64,000 nucleotides of DNA from Linyphia triangularis. Lineage: Eukaryota; Arthropoda; Arachnida; Araneae; Linyphiidae. This document shows positions 10,276 to 20,886 of this stretch, piece by piece (the stretch's first letter is position 1; every line of letters starts with the position of its first letter). The notes beneath the pieces were generated by a model. That model saw nothing but the letters and a program-made list of their open reading frames with translations, ran no database searches and was not told where the DNA came from. The stretch lies in the NCBI GenBank assembly GCA_963978545.1, contig OZ021723.1:11558593-11622592 (forward strand). The letters are read 5' to 3'. A program made the translations under genes and the position numbers.

Positions 10276-11349
10276 CTAAAAAAAAAAGATAATTTGTTAA
10301 AATGGCAAATTACAAAAGTGTCTAAATCAATGTATTTAAAAGTGTGATTTACAGAAATGTTTAATAAAATATTTTCATAAATACCAAAGGTTGGTATATT
10401 GATATTCTGTAATATTTACACTAGGAAGAATACGAATTTAATTTTAATATTGCTTAAATGGTAAAGGTTTTATATGTACTTGGCCTTGTGTCCAGCATAT
10501 TTCTTCTCTGTATATATTTTATATATCCGTTATGTTTATATTTCCATGTCCCCGTTAACGTCTAAATTTAATGTATCCCACTGCGACGGGGAAGAAATCA
10601 GTCAAGTCTGTGGTATTTTGCAGTGTGTATGAGTGTTAGGATTCTTCCCACCAAGATCTTATTTAAAGTAAATGTTGATGTCTAAGAATCATTTACATCC
10701 CTTTATTTACAGACAGGACTTATAAGTTTTGCCAGTAATGGTACTGTATTAATTTAAACACTTAGAAACCCATCGGGACTTTGAAATCCACTCCTATAAA
10801 GTTCGTTGTATGCCAACACATGGACGATTTTTAATCTTCTAGGCATCCATTTTGGCCTTGCATCGTCATATATATTTTAGGAAGTTTCCAAAGAGAAATA
10901 AGCTTGTGCTGAGATCTAACAATTGACGAACAAACCTCATATAAGTGGATTTCAAAGTGTATAAATTAATTCAATACTGTGAGAAAACTGATAAGATGTC
11001 AGTAAATAAAGAGTTAATGAATGAGAAAGGGTTTTCTGACATTCTCTTATGAATTAAAACTTACCAATCATAACAAAACCTTTACAAATAATTTTTCAAT
11101 TTTATTGGCTAATCACAAACCTGTATTTTTTTTTTCTCCCATCAAACCTTTCAATGGGCAGTTGACTGTGATATCACCATGCATAAGGTCTACTTTAATA
11201 GTTAATAAAGTAATAAATACATCACTAAATGAATGCAAAATTACTATATACTAAAAATAATAGTTATAAATACAAAAAATAAAAACTACAACATTAATGA
11301 ATTGACTTCAGAAATTGTTATACTAAATAAAAAAAAAGTCCTGTCTTTA

Positions 11350-12226
11350 AGGGGACTTAATACCCCTTGTTTTCACAAAAAAATAATAAAAATATAAATT
11401 TTCTATTTTTTGTGTATTTATAATCTTTGAAACCTCCTCCTTATTCTGGCAAGTTTTTGAGCTGATTCAATAACTGCAATTGCAGAAAAACTATTTTTAC
11501 GGAGAATTTAGCATTGCTGCAACAGCTTCTTCGATGTTTCGAACGCATTTTTTTCAGTTCGTGATTTTCGAAATTCCCACTTTACTCAAAATGCTAAAAC
11601 TTCAGCAAATATGAATGAAATGACTTGAAATTTTTTTGAATCATTCTTAATATCTATTTGACAAAAATATGCATGGATTTTTGAATAAAATAATAATTTA
11701 TTTTTTTTTACACATTTAAATGTCGAAAAATACTTGTTTTTTACGCTTTTTTTATATATAGATAAAAGTAATTATCGTTTTTCTCAAAAAATTATTTTGC
11801 TTAGTCTAAATCCAATGCCTAAAAAGTTAAAGTACATTATTAGAATTTTTTTGTTTGATAAAATCATAAAAAAGATTGAAAAAAGAATATAGAATTTGAT
11901 GAATTTTTTTTTAAAATTTTGAAAATTTAGAGCACTATGTCGTTTGGTTTGTTTGTACGCTCAACGACGTATTTTTGTAAAAAATAACAGCTAATCAGGT
12001 CGGGACCTACAGCTTAACGTAGATTCCGAATCATAACGAACATCCACGCCTAACCCAGGATTCGAACCCGGCACCTTTGGCATGCGAGACCAGAGCACTA
12101 TGTGAACTTTTTTTTAATAAAATTTAGTTTTTTACTTAGTAATATTTCCAAATATGCAAAAATTATAATTTTAAATGCTTAAATAAAATTTAAAAAAAAA
12201 AAAGTTTGAAGGGTACCAAGTCCCCT
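11350..12226. mobile_element. TA-flanked non-autonomous DNA element
   Basis: The ends are inverted repeats: left AGGGGACTTAATACCCCTTG at 11350, and right, read in reverse, AGGGGACTTGGTACCCTTC ending at 12226. TA dinucleotides at 11348-11349 and 12227-12228 look like the target duplication of a Tc1/mariner-type MITE. The 877-bp interior is AT-rich with no intact ORF and contains a minus-strand SINE fragment around 11990-12100. Confidence 0.7.
11985..12105 (-). mobile_element. tRNA-derived SINE fragment (related family)
   Basis: Read on the minus strand it contains the B-box GGGTTCGAATCC followed by GGGTTAGGCGTGGATGTTCG, clearly related to the GTTAGGCATGGGTGTTTG body of the other SINEs. The A-box side is different (GCTCTGGTCTCGCATGCC) and the family tail is missing. 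It is probably a related subfamily or a truncated copy. Boundaries are approximate. Confidence 0.65.
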
Positions 12227-12924
12227 TAAAAAACATTTCGATAGTTTTACTTTTAAGAAAAACTTATAGCTTTTGCAGTTTATGACAATGAACACCAGGC
12301 TTCACGAGAACATTTAGTGAACTGTTTGAACCTCTTAAGGAAGGACATCGATCATGATCCTATTCTTGTACTTTTCTTTCTTAGAGTCAACGGACTCGTG
12401 GATCTCGTCTGACTCCTTCAAACATGGAAGATAAGCAACGACAAGGAATCTGGGGGCACTGCTTGCTAAGCCCCAGAAATTTTTTAACACAAACAAGGTG
12501 TTCATAAGGATTTGAATTCTTTTGAAAATTCCAGGTCGTAATTTTTCAACTTAAGTAACAAACAGCATTGAATTAAAAACCATACATATTTTTGATGATT
12601 TTAAGTAAAAATACAATAAACGATAGTGTGTGAAGTGTTTTTATAAGACTGTCAGAAATTGAATTTGTTTTGTATTTGCAGAGGTCTATCCAAGGTTTTT
12701 TTTTATAGGGTCATAATTTGTATAAAAAAAAAAAAATTCTGAAAAATTTCCAATCTTTTATTTATTTTTGTGAAACTTTCATCCAACTTTTATGCAATAT
12801 TAAAAACAATTTTTAATCAAAAAAAATTTCGACGTTGAGTAGGTACTTAAAAATATTTACAATGATATCCTACTACTCCATTATAATTTAAATATCTCAA
12901 CTATATATGCACATTTTTTTACAT

Positions 12925-13050
12925 GAAATTTTGTGAAAGGTCCGTTTATTGGACATAGAATTTTGTGAAAAGTCCGTTTATTGGTTATGAAATTTTGTGA
13001 AGAGTACGTCTTTCGGACAAGGAATTTTCTGAAGGGTCAGTAAATGGATC
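12925..13050. repeat. four-copy ~32-bp tandem repeat
   Basis: Four diverging units begin GAATTTTGTGAA or GAAATTTTGTGAA and continue with a GTCCGTTTATTGG-like segment, at about 12925, 12958, 12989 and 13021. It lies in the NDUFB2 intron close to exon 2, and no function is apparent. Confidence 0.75.
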
Positions 13051-13358
13051 CAAATTTCCTTCTGCATAGACCCTGATGTGTCTGCATAGACACAATGCAC
13101 CAAGCTTCTCAAATCTGGATTTAATACATCCAACATAATCTACAAATTACGTTGCCAGGAATAAAGTTCCATTATTTTACAGCAAAAAATAAATAATTGT
13201 TTCTTTTATCTGAATTTTTTTTTTTTTTTTTTGCGATTCCTTTGTTAACTATTTTTCAACTTTTCCTACAAGTTTCTGCAATTACCTTACACACGTAATT
13301 ACGGTTCACAGCACAACCGGATAGAAAAACACATGCAAGATAAGAAAAAATTACTTAC

Positions 13359-13482
13359 AAAAACATGCCCAGGTTGATAATACAAGTGAGTGAAAATCCA
13401 CCACCACATAGTTGCACTTAAAATATCAGCAACAACAAATCGCCACCTGGTAGCTTTTGCGGGTTCAGAACGGTACACCCAG
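13359..13482 (-). CDS. NDUFB2: NDUFB2 homologue, middle exon
   Basis: NDUFB2 is an accessory subunit of mitochondrial complex I (NADH:ubiquinone oxidoreductase), in the inner membrane beta module. This 124-nt exon encodes the end of Ala28 through Phe69: WVYRSEPAKATRWRFVVADI, then LSATMWWWIFTHLYYQPGHVF. It holds the single membrane helix (about residues 43-63) with a Trp cluster, matching the vertebrate FFSGLMWFWILWRFWHD region. The acceptor is tcttttaag at 13483 and the donor GTAAGT at 13358. The methionine preceding the acceptor in frame is intronic, not a start. Confidence 0.93.
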
Positions 13483-14915
13483 CTTAAAAGAAACATATAA
13501 TTTAATTAAAAATTTAAATTACAGAACCTCAAAATATTAAAATGTCCAGCCACATTAAGAGTGCTGAGATACGTAACTTTGCAATACCTTGTTAATTCCA
13601 ATAGGAATTATTTAATGCATAGTAATTTCTAAAAAATTCTTAAAGGCATTTTATCTTATAAAATGAAACTCACAAACTAAATTTGTTTTTACTTTAGTAT
13701 AGAAAAGATTGTAAGAATTCAGGTGTATAACTGTTTTGGTAAAGGCCTCAATAAAATGTTATGTTTCCATGAAGAAGAAAAAAAAAAAAAAAGACCCACA
13801 AACGAAAACCAACTAAAAATATAATTTTTTTTTAATGAATACTATGTTGACAGCTACAGACGAATCTAATCAAACAAAGTTTTCAAAATTTTTTTTTTGA
13901 AGTACTGTACATTCAAATAACTAAAGTTTCGGTCAAAAAAGCTGAAATCAGTGTTTTCGCTGAACTGTCTCGTGTCTGAAGGTGTTGTCAACTTTTTTAT
14001 AGGAAATAATTTTAACTATATATCAGGAGTAGCGACTACCCTTTTGGTAATTAAAAGTATGTAAAAAAATCCTCAATTCCAAGGATTAAATAAGTTCACA
14101 TAGCATGCATAGATATGTACGCACAAAATTAAAAATTATTTTTTTTGTTTGGAAGCTTCAATAGTCATAAATTGATAAGAATTAAAAAAAGAGGAAGAAT
14201 AAATAATGTTTGTCTTTATGCTAAAATCTTCTGATGAGCACAGAGCTGTTATTAAAAATAAGCAAGTGGAATGCTTCTTGTGTAAGCCATACCTCAGGAA
14301 CTAATGATGATTGTTTGTAAGCTCAAAGACCACAGCGAGTGCTAACCACACAGCTGTCGGGTCCAGGGGCTAATGATCACAAACCTCATTTTTTTCTTCC
14401 CAATAGTAGTCATTATTAGTCCTATTCTGGCCCATAAATCTAATTATTTTTCAGATCACAAAGCAGTCCAATCATGTTAAAATGAATGTCAATCTAAAAA
14501 TAGTCCTGTTTCCTAAAAGCACAATTCTATAAACTGACCAATTCCATTTTATAGCTGAACAAGCAACAGTCTGTCTGTCTTAATATACACCCATAATAAA
14601 AGTTCAAACCTATTTAAAATTAAAGCCTAATACTTTAAAAATATATTCTAGAAATAAAACTAATACATGTGTAAAAGTAAAGTGTAGTTTTAAGCAGATT
14701 TTTATACAAAAAAAAAAAAAAAAAAAAAAGCATCACCACAGTTAATTTCGAAAAATCCCACATTCATAATCACAAAAACTTCATAAAACAATTGTACTTT
14801 CTAGCCAGTTCTATTAAAATTAAGATCTAGATACATAGAGAGGGTTAATATGAAGCATTATACTAAAAATTTAACTTTCAAAACAAAAACTCAATGAATA
14901 ATCAATATTACTTAC
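13483..14915 (-). other. NDUFB2 first coding intron (1.4 kb)
   Basis: The minus-strand donor is GTAAGT at 14915-14910 and the acceptor is at 13484-13483. It is AT-rich with a poly(A) run near 14708-14729. A somewhat more complex stretch around 14230-14400 has no feature I can name. Confidence 0.8.
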
Positions 14916-14998
14916 GCGTGACCATTCCTTTGTAAATTAACTAAAGGAAATCTTTTATTTTTTATTTGTGACAGCAGGCGTATGCTGCGTGACAACAT
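14916..14998 (-). CDS. NDUFB2: NDUFB2 homologue, first coding exon
   Basis: The start ATG is at 14998-14996, and 27 codons plus GC encode MLSRSIRLLSQIKNKRFPLV then NLQRNGH. An in-frame TAA lies upstream with no intervening ATG, which supports this start. The segment is rich in Arg/Lys, Ser and Leu and almost free of acidic residues, as expected of a mitochondrial targeting presequence. GC plus the first base of the next exon completes Ala28. The three exons give a continuous 88-residue protein, slightly shorter than vertebrate NDUFB2 (about 105 with its longer presequence). Confidence 0.9.
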
Positions 14999-16775
14999 GA
15001 TTATCTGTTTACTGCACCTCTTTTATAATGTTCTCTTTTAGAAAGTTTTAAATTTACTTCAGATGATGTTTAGACCATCAGACGTCCTTCTCCTTGTACT
15101 GATCCTGAAGTAAATAAACCAGAGTTAGTACTTGTGCTACAGTGCAGTCTTCTTTTGTGGGAAAGGCCAGCAGAGGTTACAAAAAACTCCTTAAAATTCA
15201 AAACAGTTTTTCTATGATAATATTTTATGAAATTTTTCAAAGAAATAATATCGCTAAAAAAGTTGAATGCAATGCAGCATGAAAATTTAATTGAAATGCT
15301 TAGTGAATGTTAATAACTCAATTTATACACGATTTCTTCCTAATGGTTTGGCAATGGTGTCTCATAAGTAATATTTGTTTACATTTTAATTTAATTGCAT
15401 CGTGTATTTTTTTTTAGATTAACTGACTTGTTTATTACCTGTTTACTGCTCCAATTCTAGGTACACTTTCGTGTTTTTTTTTTTCTTTAATGATTTATAA
15501 AGTACCTATTTTATTCGTTATTTATAATATTAAGGCATAAAGATCTTTGTATTATTCTTTCTAAACTACTTTAATATAGCATTACTTTATATAAAGTTAT
15601 TTTTCAGATATATGAAACAAAATATTTACAGTTTTGTGTGTGTTTAATGTCGCTGTTGCATTTTGCTTCTTTGACACTGGTACAAACTTTTTTCGTAAAT
15701 AATCGATTATCTGAATCGTCAGTTATTCAAACACTCCTAGGGCTAGTTCTAATAGTTTTGGACAATCGATGTTCTACTGTAAAAGGTATAAAATTAAAAA
15801 CAATTCCATAATTATTGGTTAAAATGTGCTTTACGATGCCCACTTTTTTTGCGATTTTGCCGCCAAGTTGAATTGACAACCAAACTAAAATTTTGCAAAA
15901 ATGGATGCCAAGTTGGAATTGAACTTATATGGGCGACGGGTTACCATATTTGGTGCAAAACTGTTAAACAAAAAGTAGGCACTGAAATGCACAGTAATCT
16001 AACCCAAACATTTATATTTTATATATGGGTCATTCTCCGTAAAACGCACAAAATCTTGTAGCATCAATTTTTTTTACCACTAGATAAGTTGGATAGGTAA
16101 AATCTTAGATGGGCCCACCTCTTGGCGACTTATTTCAAATCTCGCCAAGTTGACAACTAATTGAATATTTGTTATTATGATTATTTTTGAATTAAAAAAC
16201 GATACTTAAAGGCCAGAAATAATATTTTATAAAAAAATTAAGACTTACTATAAATGTGTTTGCTAATCCTTTGCCGGCGGAGGGTACGTGTTAATGATTT
16301 GCCAAATAAAAAATCTCGTAAAATCATAAAAACCTTCTCCCAAGAGACCAGAAGCATAAATGACGGAAAAAAATGAATACATATTAATTAACCAATCGGG
16401 TTTCAGAATTTCGTTGCACATTTCAAATAGTTTTGGTTCCGAAACGCCGTTGCGATCGGACGTTGAAACAGGGCGCTAAGTAAGATTCTAGACTGTTCTC
16501 CTCCATAATCCGTCTAGATTGCCACATTGGCGACGTTATCGCCAATCGTTTGGCGAGAATTCCAAAAGATGCCAAGAGTTGGGCTGTTCTAAGATCCACC
16601 CGTTGGATATTTCTAGTAACCATGGAATATATTTTAATGCAATCAAAACTCTTCAAAACAAGTAATATAAATTTAAAAATATTTTTTATACTAAAAAATG
16701 TGCATGATTTGTCACGTCCATGGACTGTCACAACCTCAGGGCTTATCAATATTTTAATTGGTACTTGCGTATTAA

Positions 16776-16939
16776 CGCAGCTATAGATTTGGCGGTTTTT
16801 AAGTGTCGCCAATCTACACCTAAAATTTTTGCGACAAATCATCAAATAAAACACTTTATTTAACTGTGTGCACGTGCAAACAACAAGATTGCTCTTTATT
16901 GGCGGCACTTAAAAACTGCCAAATCTGTAGCTGTGATGG
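16776..16939. mobile_element. small palindromic element, TATTAA-flanked
   Basis: A left arm at 16776-16812 containing GATTTGGCGGTTTTTAAGTG is matched in inverse orientation by 16897-16934, with about three mismatches. TATTAA occurs directly outside at 16770-16775 and 16940-16945. The arms are offset by a few bases from these flanks, so the exact termini are uncertain. It looks like a MITE of about 160 bp. Confidence 0.6.
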
Positions 16940-17021
16940 TATTAATAAGTAAGTACCTTTTAATTTTACATCATATTCCTTTAATATCTATACTAATTTT
17001 TTTAGACGTAAGGTGTATTAA

Positions 17022-17563
17022 CCCTTTAAATCCCATGGAGTCAGCGTTGTGGGTTTCACAAAACACCAATGACTTTCCATTCATAAAAACTGGAAATGAA
17101 CTCGCCCGACTCGTTCTCCTGTCTGCCACTCCTGGGATTGCTGTGGGGGGTCACTGTCGACCATTAAAAGATCATTACTATTTGTCTACAACCTGCAATA
17201 AGGTTGTGCGTTGGGTCATCTGCTTGATATGTCGGAGAATTTAGTTGGCGTCTTATCAATGAAACAAACGCCACCGCTAAGTACATGACAAGATTCGCAT
17301 AAAAGAAAAGTCCCTGACTATCTTACTCCATGTCCAAAGGGTGTGGCAGTTTGACATTGAGTACTTTAAATCCATGTCTCCCCTCTACATGCCCCACAAT
17401 AGCCTATTGTTGAGGACCGTCACGCTTTAAACAACTAAGGCAGGGCAGTTCCCCTCACTTGAAAATATACGTTTACCCCTGGTTTACCCCTGCAACTGCC
17501 CGAAAGGCGGTTAGCTGGGAAATTCTCTACAAGGCGGTATAGGGCGGGTTGGGATTTAAAGTG
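17022..17563. mobile_element. TTAA-flanked piggyBac-like MITE 1
   Basis: The left end CCCTTTAAATCCCA at 17022 and the right end, read in reverse, CACTTTAAATCCCA ending at 17563, form a 14-bp TIR with one mismatch. TTAA lies immediately outside both ends (17018-17021, 17564-17567), the signature target of piggyBac-type transposition. The 542-bp interior is more GC-rich than its surroundings and has no intact transposase. Confidence 0.7.
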
Positions 17564-17983
17564 TTAAGCAATGTTATGCCTGGGTATAAAGCTTTTATGA
17601 GTAGTAATTTCATTACAATTAATGCATTACCTCTTGTCGCAAGGCTGATGCTTCATGTCCATGGACAGCACACAACAAGTCAACAGTGACATTGGAAAAA
17701 AGTCTAATGTAACCACTTTGGTTCCAATACATATTCTGTATTCTATTTTTCAGTACAATAATCATATTTTATTAATTACAAGTGAAATAGGTGCAATTGT
17801 AAAGATCATACCATCATTTCTGTGGTCAACTTAAAATTAGTTAGGAATAATTAATTATTTATTATTAATTACTTATTTGATAGTGCTACTTGATATACAT
17901 ATATCTATTTAGTAATCTTATGTTTATAAACCTACAGTTCCATTTGGAACTAAACAACAACAAGGAAATAGTCATGTCCTTAA

Positions 17984-18497
17984 CTCTTTAGTTCCCAATG
18001 CAGTTTTCTGGAATATCCTTTAGGGACCGGGTTCCCGCCCGAAAAGAAAAACCATTTTCACCCCTCCAAGTGCAGTATTTAGAGAGAAGGGCAATAGACC
18101 CCCTGATAAGCTAAGGGTAATTTATCTCTCTTCACTATCTGGTTTCCAGATAGAGATTGACAACTAGTAAGTCCTCAAGGCGTTTTGTTTGTTTTCTTTA
18201 GTAGTACAAAGTATTTGTGTTTTGGACATGAAGCTGTGAAAAGAAAGGCTTCCAAAGATAAGAATGAAAACCACCTGTTATACCCACCCTAGTGTGACAC
18301 AGTCCAAAGAATACCTAGGCCCCTCTTCCCCCTCCCGCTGTGAAGAGAAATCTCTGACCCATTGCAGTGAGCCGTTAATGGTATCCGACCTCTAAGGTCC
18401 ACCCAAGAAGGGGGGGGTAGGAGTTGTGAGTGAAAAGACACGGCCGGCCGGAATGGGACTCGGCCGGCTGGGCCGGTACGGTACAGGAATTAAAGAG
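17984..18497. mobile_element. TTAA-flanked piggyBac-like MITE 2
   Basis: The left end CTCTTTAGTTCCC at 17984 and the right end, read in reverse, CTCTTTAATTCCT form a 13-bp TIR with two mismatches, with TTAA on both sides (17980-17983, 18498-18501). The ends resemble those of the element at 17022 (CYCTTTARWTCC), so the two are probably related families. The 514-bp interior is non-coding, with a GC-rich right part (CGGCCGGCCGG near 18442). Confidence 0.7.
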
Positions 18498-19319
18498 TTA
18501 AGCTGGCCATATATATGATCGATCCATCAGGACAATTGGCCCTTTACTCCACCAAAACCGCACTGGGTGTGTGAAACCCTACGCGAAATCATTGGAGTGG
18601 AAAGATTTCTTGGAATTCCAACTGGCTGAACTTCCAAGCGATCCATTCCAAATGGAGCCCTCGTGTGTGGAAGAAACTGTTGCTCTGCGATAGGGAAAAA
18701 TGGGGGAAATGATTCTGGTGTGTTTATTCATCTCTCAATGAGCCGAAACATGACCGTGATATTGTCATTGCAGTTAATTGAAATATATAAAGAATTGCAA
18801 TGCATTTAGAAGATTTCTAACGCTTTTTATCATGATAAATTAAAGCAAAATTAAAGCTATCACTTCATTTTTACATTAAATTACTTATAATTCCTTTTAT
18901 AAATTGTTTTCGAGATTTTCTAATAAAGTATTTAGAAAATTTGTAAAAAAATATTTTGTTCAAAAAACTGTATAAAACCCATAGTAAGCTAAGCTCTAAA
19001 AACCTTTTTTTTTTTAAAGTAATGTATACAATTCCAGAAGACAAATTAAAGAAATATATATAAGAAATAATTGTTGAAAGTTTCATAAATTTATGAGAAG
19101 TAGTTTTTAAGTTATATCAATTTAAAATAAAAAAAAGGGACAATAAACTATTTTCGAGCAAATCAGCTTTAAAGTTTTAAAATAGCCTAGATACTGTTGT
19201 CGTGTAACAATAACTTGAATATTTCAAGTTCTACTAATGATAGAAACAAAAAATTTACGTCATTTTATTTAAAAATATTTGTATTATATTTTCAAAGTAT
19301 TAACCAATCTTGGACAAAA

Positions 19320-19865
19320 AGCTGCCTAATGTAAAAGAAACACAACCATAGCTTGCTTAACGGCTTTGCCTGTGGACTTCAACCTTCCAAGATTGATGTG
19401 GAGGATTCTTCTCTTCTTCTTATCAAGGACTATGGGGACTAAGACACCTCTGCTTAAGCATTTTGTACCAACCCCATATCCAGTACATATCCGGTAGTAG
19501 GCAGTACTGCACAGGATGTAAGCACACACTCGCGTGAGGGAGTGCGCAAGTCTACCTATAGCCGCCGAAAAGTTCATTTCTACCTCTTTCGGTAGCTATC
19601 CGGTTGATGGCAGCACTACCGACCGTATGTTGAACTTCTTAATTTAGAGGCAATACCAAGCAGAAGATTCCACCAGAAGACTTTGCTTTGCCACCCCCAG
19701 AGGTATTGATTTGTATGGGAACTTGGAGGTTTTTGCGACCACGACTGATTTAACGTGCTCCAGTCACCATTAACGAACACGGCGGTCTTTAGTCGGTCCC
19801 AGGCCCGAACTCGCAACCTTCTAGTTGCGAGAACGATACTCCCCCAACTGGGCTACGCAGCTCTA
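19320..19865 (-). mobile_element. tRNA-headed repeat (long SINE candidate)
   Basis: On the minus strand the head near 19862-19800 has an A-box match TAGCCCAGTTGG (19855-19844) and a B-box-like GCGAGTTCGGGCC (about 19814-19802). A GC-balanced body continues to about 19320. It looks like a SINE with an unusually long body or a SINE plus attached sequence. Termini and target duplication were not found. The short ORFs at 19326-19577 and 19616-19816 fall inside it and are probably not genes. Confidence 0.45.
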
Positions 19866-20142
19866 TGTGGAGGGTTGAAAATGGAATGATTGTGTGTGAC
19901 CCCTTGTTTTCAAGTCGGTCCAAATGGAATTGTGACGTCATTGGAGTGACGCAGGTATTGGATTTGGAACGATCGTTTGTGCCCGGCTTTAGACACCACT
20001 CAATAATATTACTATGGGCAATCTCTATATATTATCAAACGATCTCTGTCAATGTCATAATTGGATTGCAATTGATAAATTATTTTGAGAAAAAAATTTC
20101 GGTACTTACGTATTAACTCAACCAGGTCAAAATTTGCATAAA

Positions 20143-20220
20143 TCACCAAATTTGGCGACCCTACTTACGACAACCAAAAATCGCCAAATTTGGCGACACT
20201 ACTTACGGCAACCCTACGTG
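20143..20220. repeat. 38-bp direct repeat
   Basis: CAAATTTGGCGAC followed by a CTACTTACGRCAACC segment occurs at 20147 and 20185. It shares the TTTGGCGA motif with the palindromic elements elsewhere in the window. Confidence 0.65.
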
Positions 20221-20489
20221 GTTTTCGTAAAGAAATTATTTTGCTTACTGGTTAAATTGAATGCCGTCAAATCGCGCCAACCTGGTTGCGATAATACGTA
20301 AGTACCAAAATTTCTAATCATTTAATGATTTAAAAAAAAAAAAATTAATTCTCCTGCTGTTAAAATAGTGAGTTCTGTTGAGAATACCCATATATATATA
20401 TATTTACTTTTCAAAATATAGCTGTTATGTTTAATAGGAATTTACTTATAATTCAAAACAAATGTATTGATCACTTATATCTTTTTTAG

Positions 20490-20532
20490 GCAAATTAACT
20501 TTAAATTTCTTGATAAATAAAACACCAAAGCA
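20490..20532 (+). other. probable 5' UTR exon part of C7orf50 homologue
   Basis: A good acceptor (atatcttttttag at 20477-20489) precedes the start codon by 43 nt, and an in-frame TAA lies at 20518-20520. This suggests that an upstream non-coding exon is spliced here. This is inferred from the splice motif only. Confidence 0.4.
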
Positions 20533-20886
20533 ATGAAGGTCAAGTCAAAAATGGTCACTGACATCAAAACCCTTATTCTCGAAAAGGCACATGCTTATAA
20601 TAAAAAGGTACCGAAACCAGAGAGTTCGAGTGAAGACGACGACGAAGAGATTGATTCAATCCTCCGAAAAGCTACGGATGCAGACAAAGAAAGGAAGAGG
20701 GAAAAACGGCGATTAAAGAAGCAGAAGAAAAGAGAAGCGAGGGCAAAAAGTGTTAAGAAAGATGACGAAGTGGCTAAAACGGCTGCCATTGCATATCTGC
20801 GGCTGTGGAATAATTCGAAGGAAAGTTGGTCTTTCAAGAAAAAACTGCAGCTCTGGCTTTTGAACAATGCTTTTAATGCTGAAAAG
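20533..20886 (+). CDS. C7orf50: C7orf50 homologue (WKF domain), first coding exon
   Basis: The exon encodes residues 1-118 of a 180-residue protein. Met1 is the first ATG after an in-frame stop at 20518. In order it has a Lys-rich start, an acidic SSSEDDDEE patch (31-39), a Lys/Arg block about 52-76 that would suit nuclear or nucleolar targeting, and the first part of the WKF domain (Pfam, formerly DUF2373) from about 83: AIAYLRLWNNSKESWSFKKK, aligning with human C7orf50 ALDYLCRWAQKHKNWRFQK. The donor is GTAAGT at 20887. Human C7orf50 is 194 residues, so the length fits. Its molecular function is not firmly established. The minus-strand ORF over the same bases is a shadow. Confidence 0.92.

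Larger units (their letters stand above)
10276..13358 (-). other. NDUFB2 second intron (3.1 kb)
   Basis: The minus-strand donor is GTAAGT at 13358-13353 and the acceptor lies at 10277-10276. The intron contains the TA-flanked element at 11350-12226 with an inner SINE, the 32-bp tandem at 12925-13050, and a more GC-balanced unexplained segment near 12290-12480. The + strand ORF at 11021-11254 shows no recognisable content. Confidence 0.85.
14999..20489. other. intergenic between divergent NDUFB2 and C7orf50 genes
   Basis: This 5.5-kb interval lies between the 5' ends of two divergently oriented genes. It contains the palindromic element at 16776, two TTAA-flanked elements at 17022 and 17984, a tRNA-headed repeat at about 19320-19865 and a 38-bp direct repeat at 20143. 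I could not place promoters. The ORFs at 16423-16908 (-) and 16933-17244 (+) run across these repeats, have no recognisable domains and are not annotated as genes. Confidence 0.65.

Noticed and set aside
13483..13496. ATG at 13,496 (minus) as the NDUFB2 start
   Set aside because: It lies upstream of the acceptor AG. The exon at 14,916-14,998 supplies a proper start and presequence and joins in phase.
16423..16908. 161-codon minus-strand ORF
   Set aside because: It runs over the palindromic element and has no recognisable domain. The opposite strand is also open, and composition is like the surrounding non-coding DNA.
16933..17244. 103-codon + strand ORF
   Set aside because: It crosses the left end of the TTAA-flanked element at 17,022; no homology recognised.
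19800..19862. Functional tRNA gene on the minus strand
   Set aside because: A- and B-boxes are present, but I could not form a proper acceptor stem, and the head is joined to a longer repeat body. A tRNA-derived repeat is the better call; a tRNAscan-SE run would decide.
20595..20867. 90-codon minus-strand ORF
   Set aside because: It is a shadow of the Lys/Glu-rich first exon of the C7orf50 homologue.
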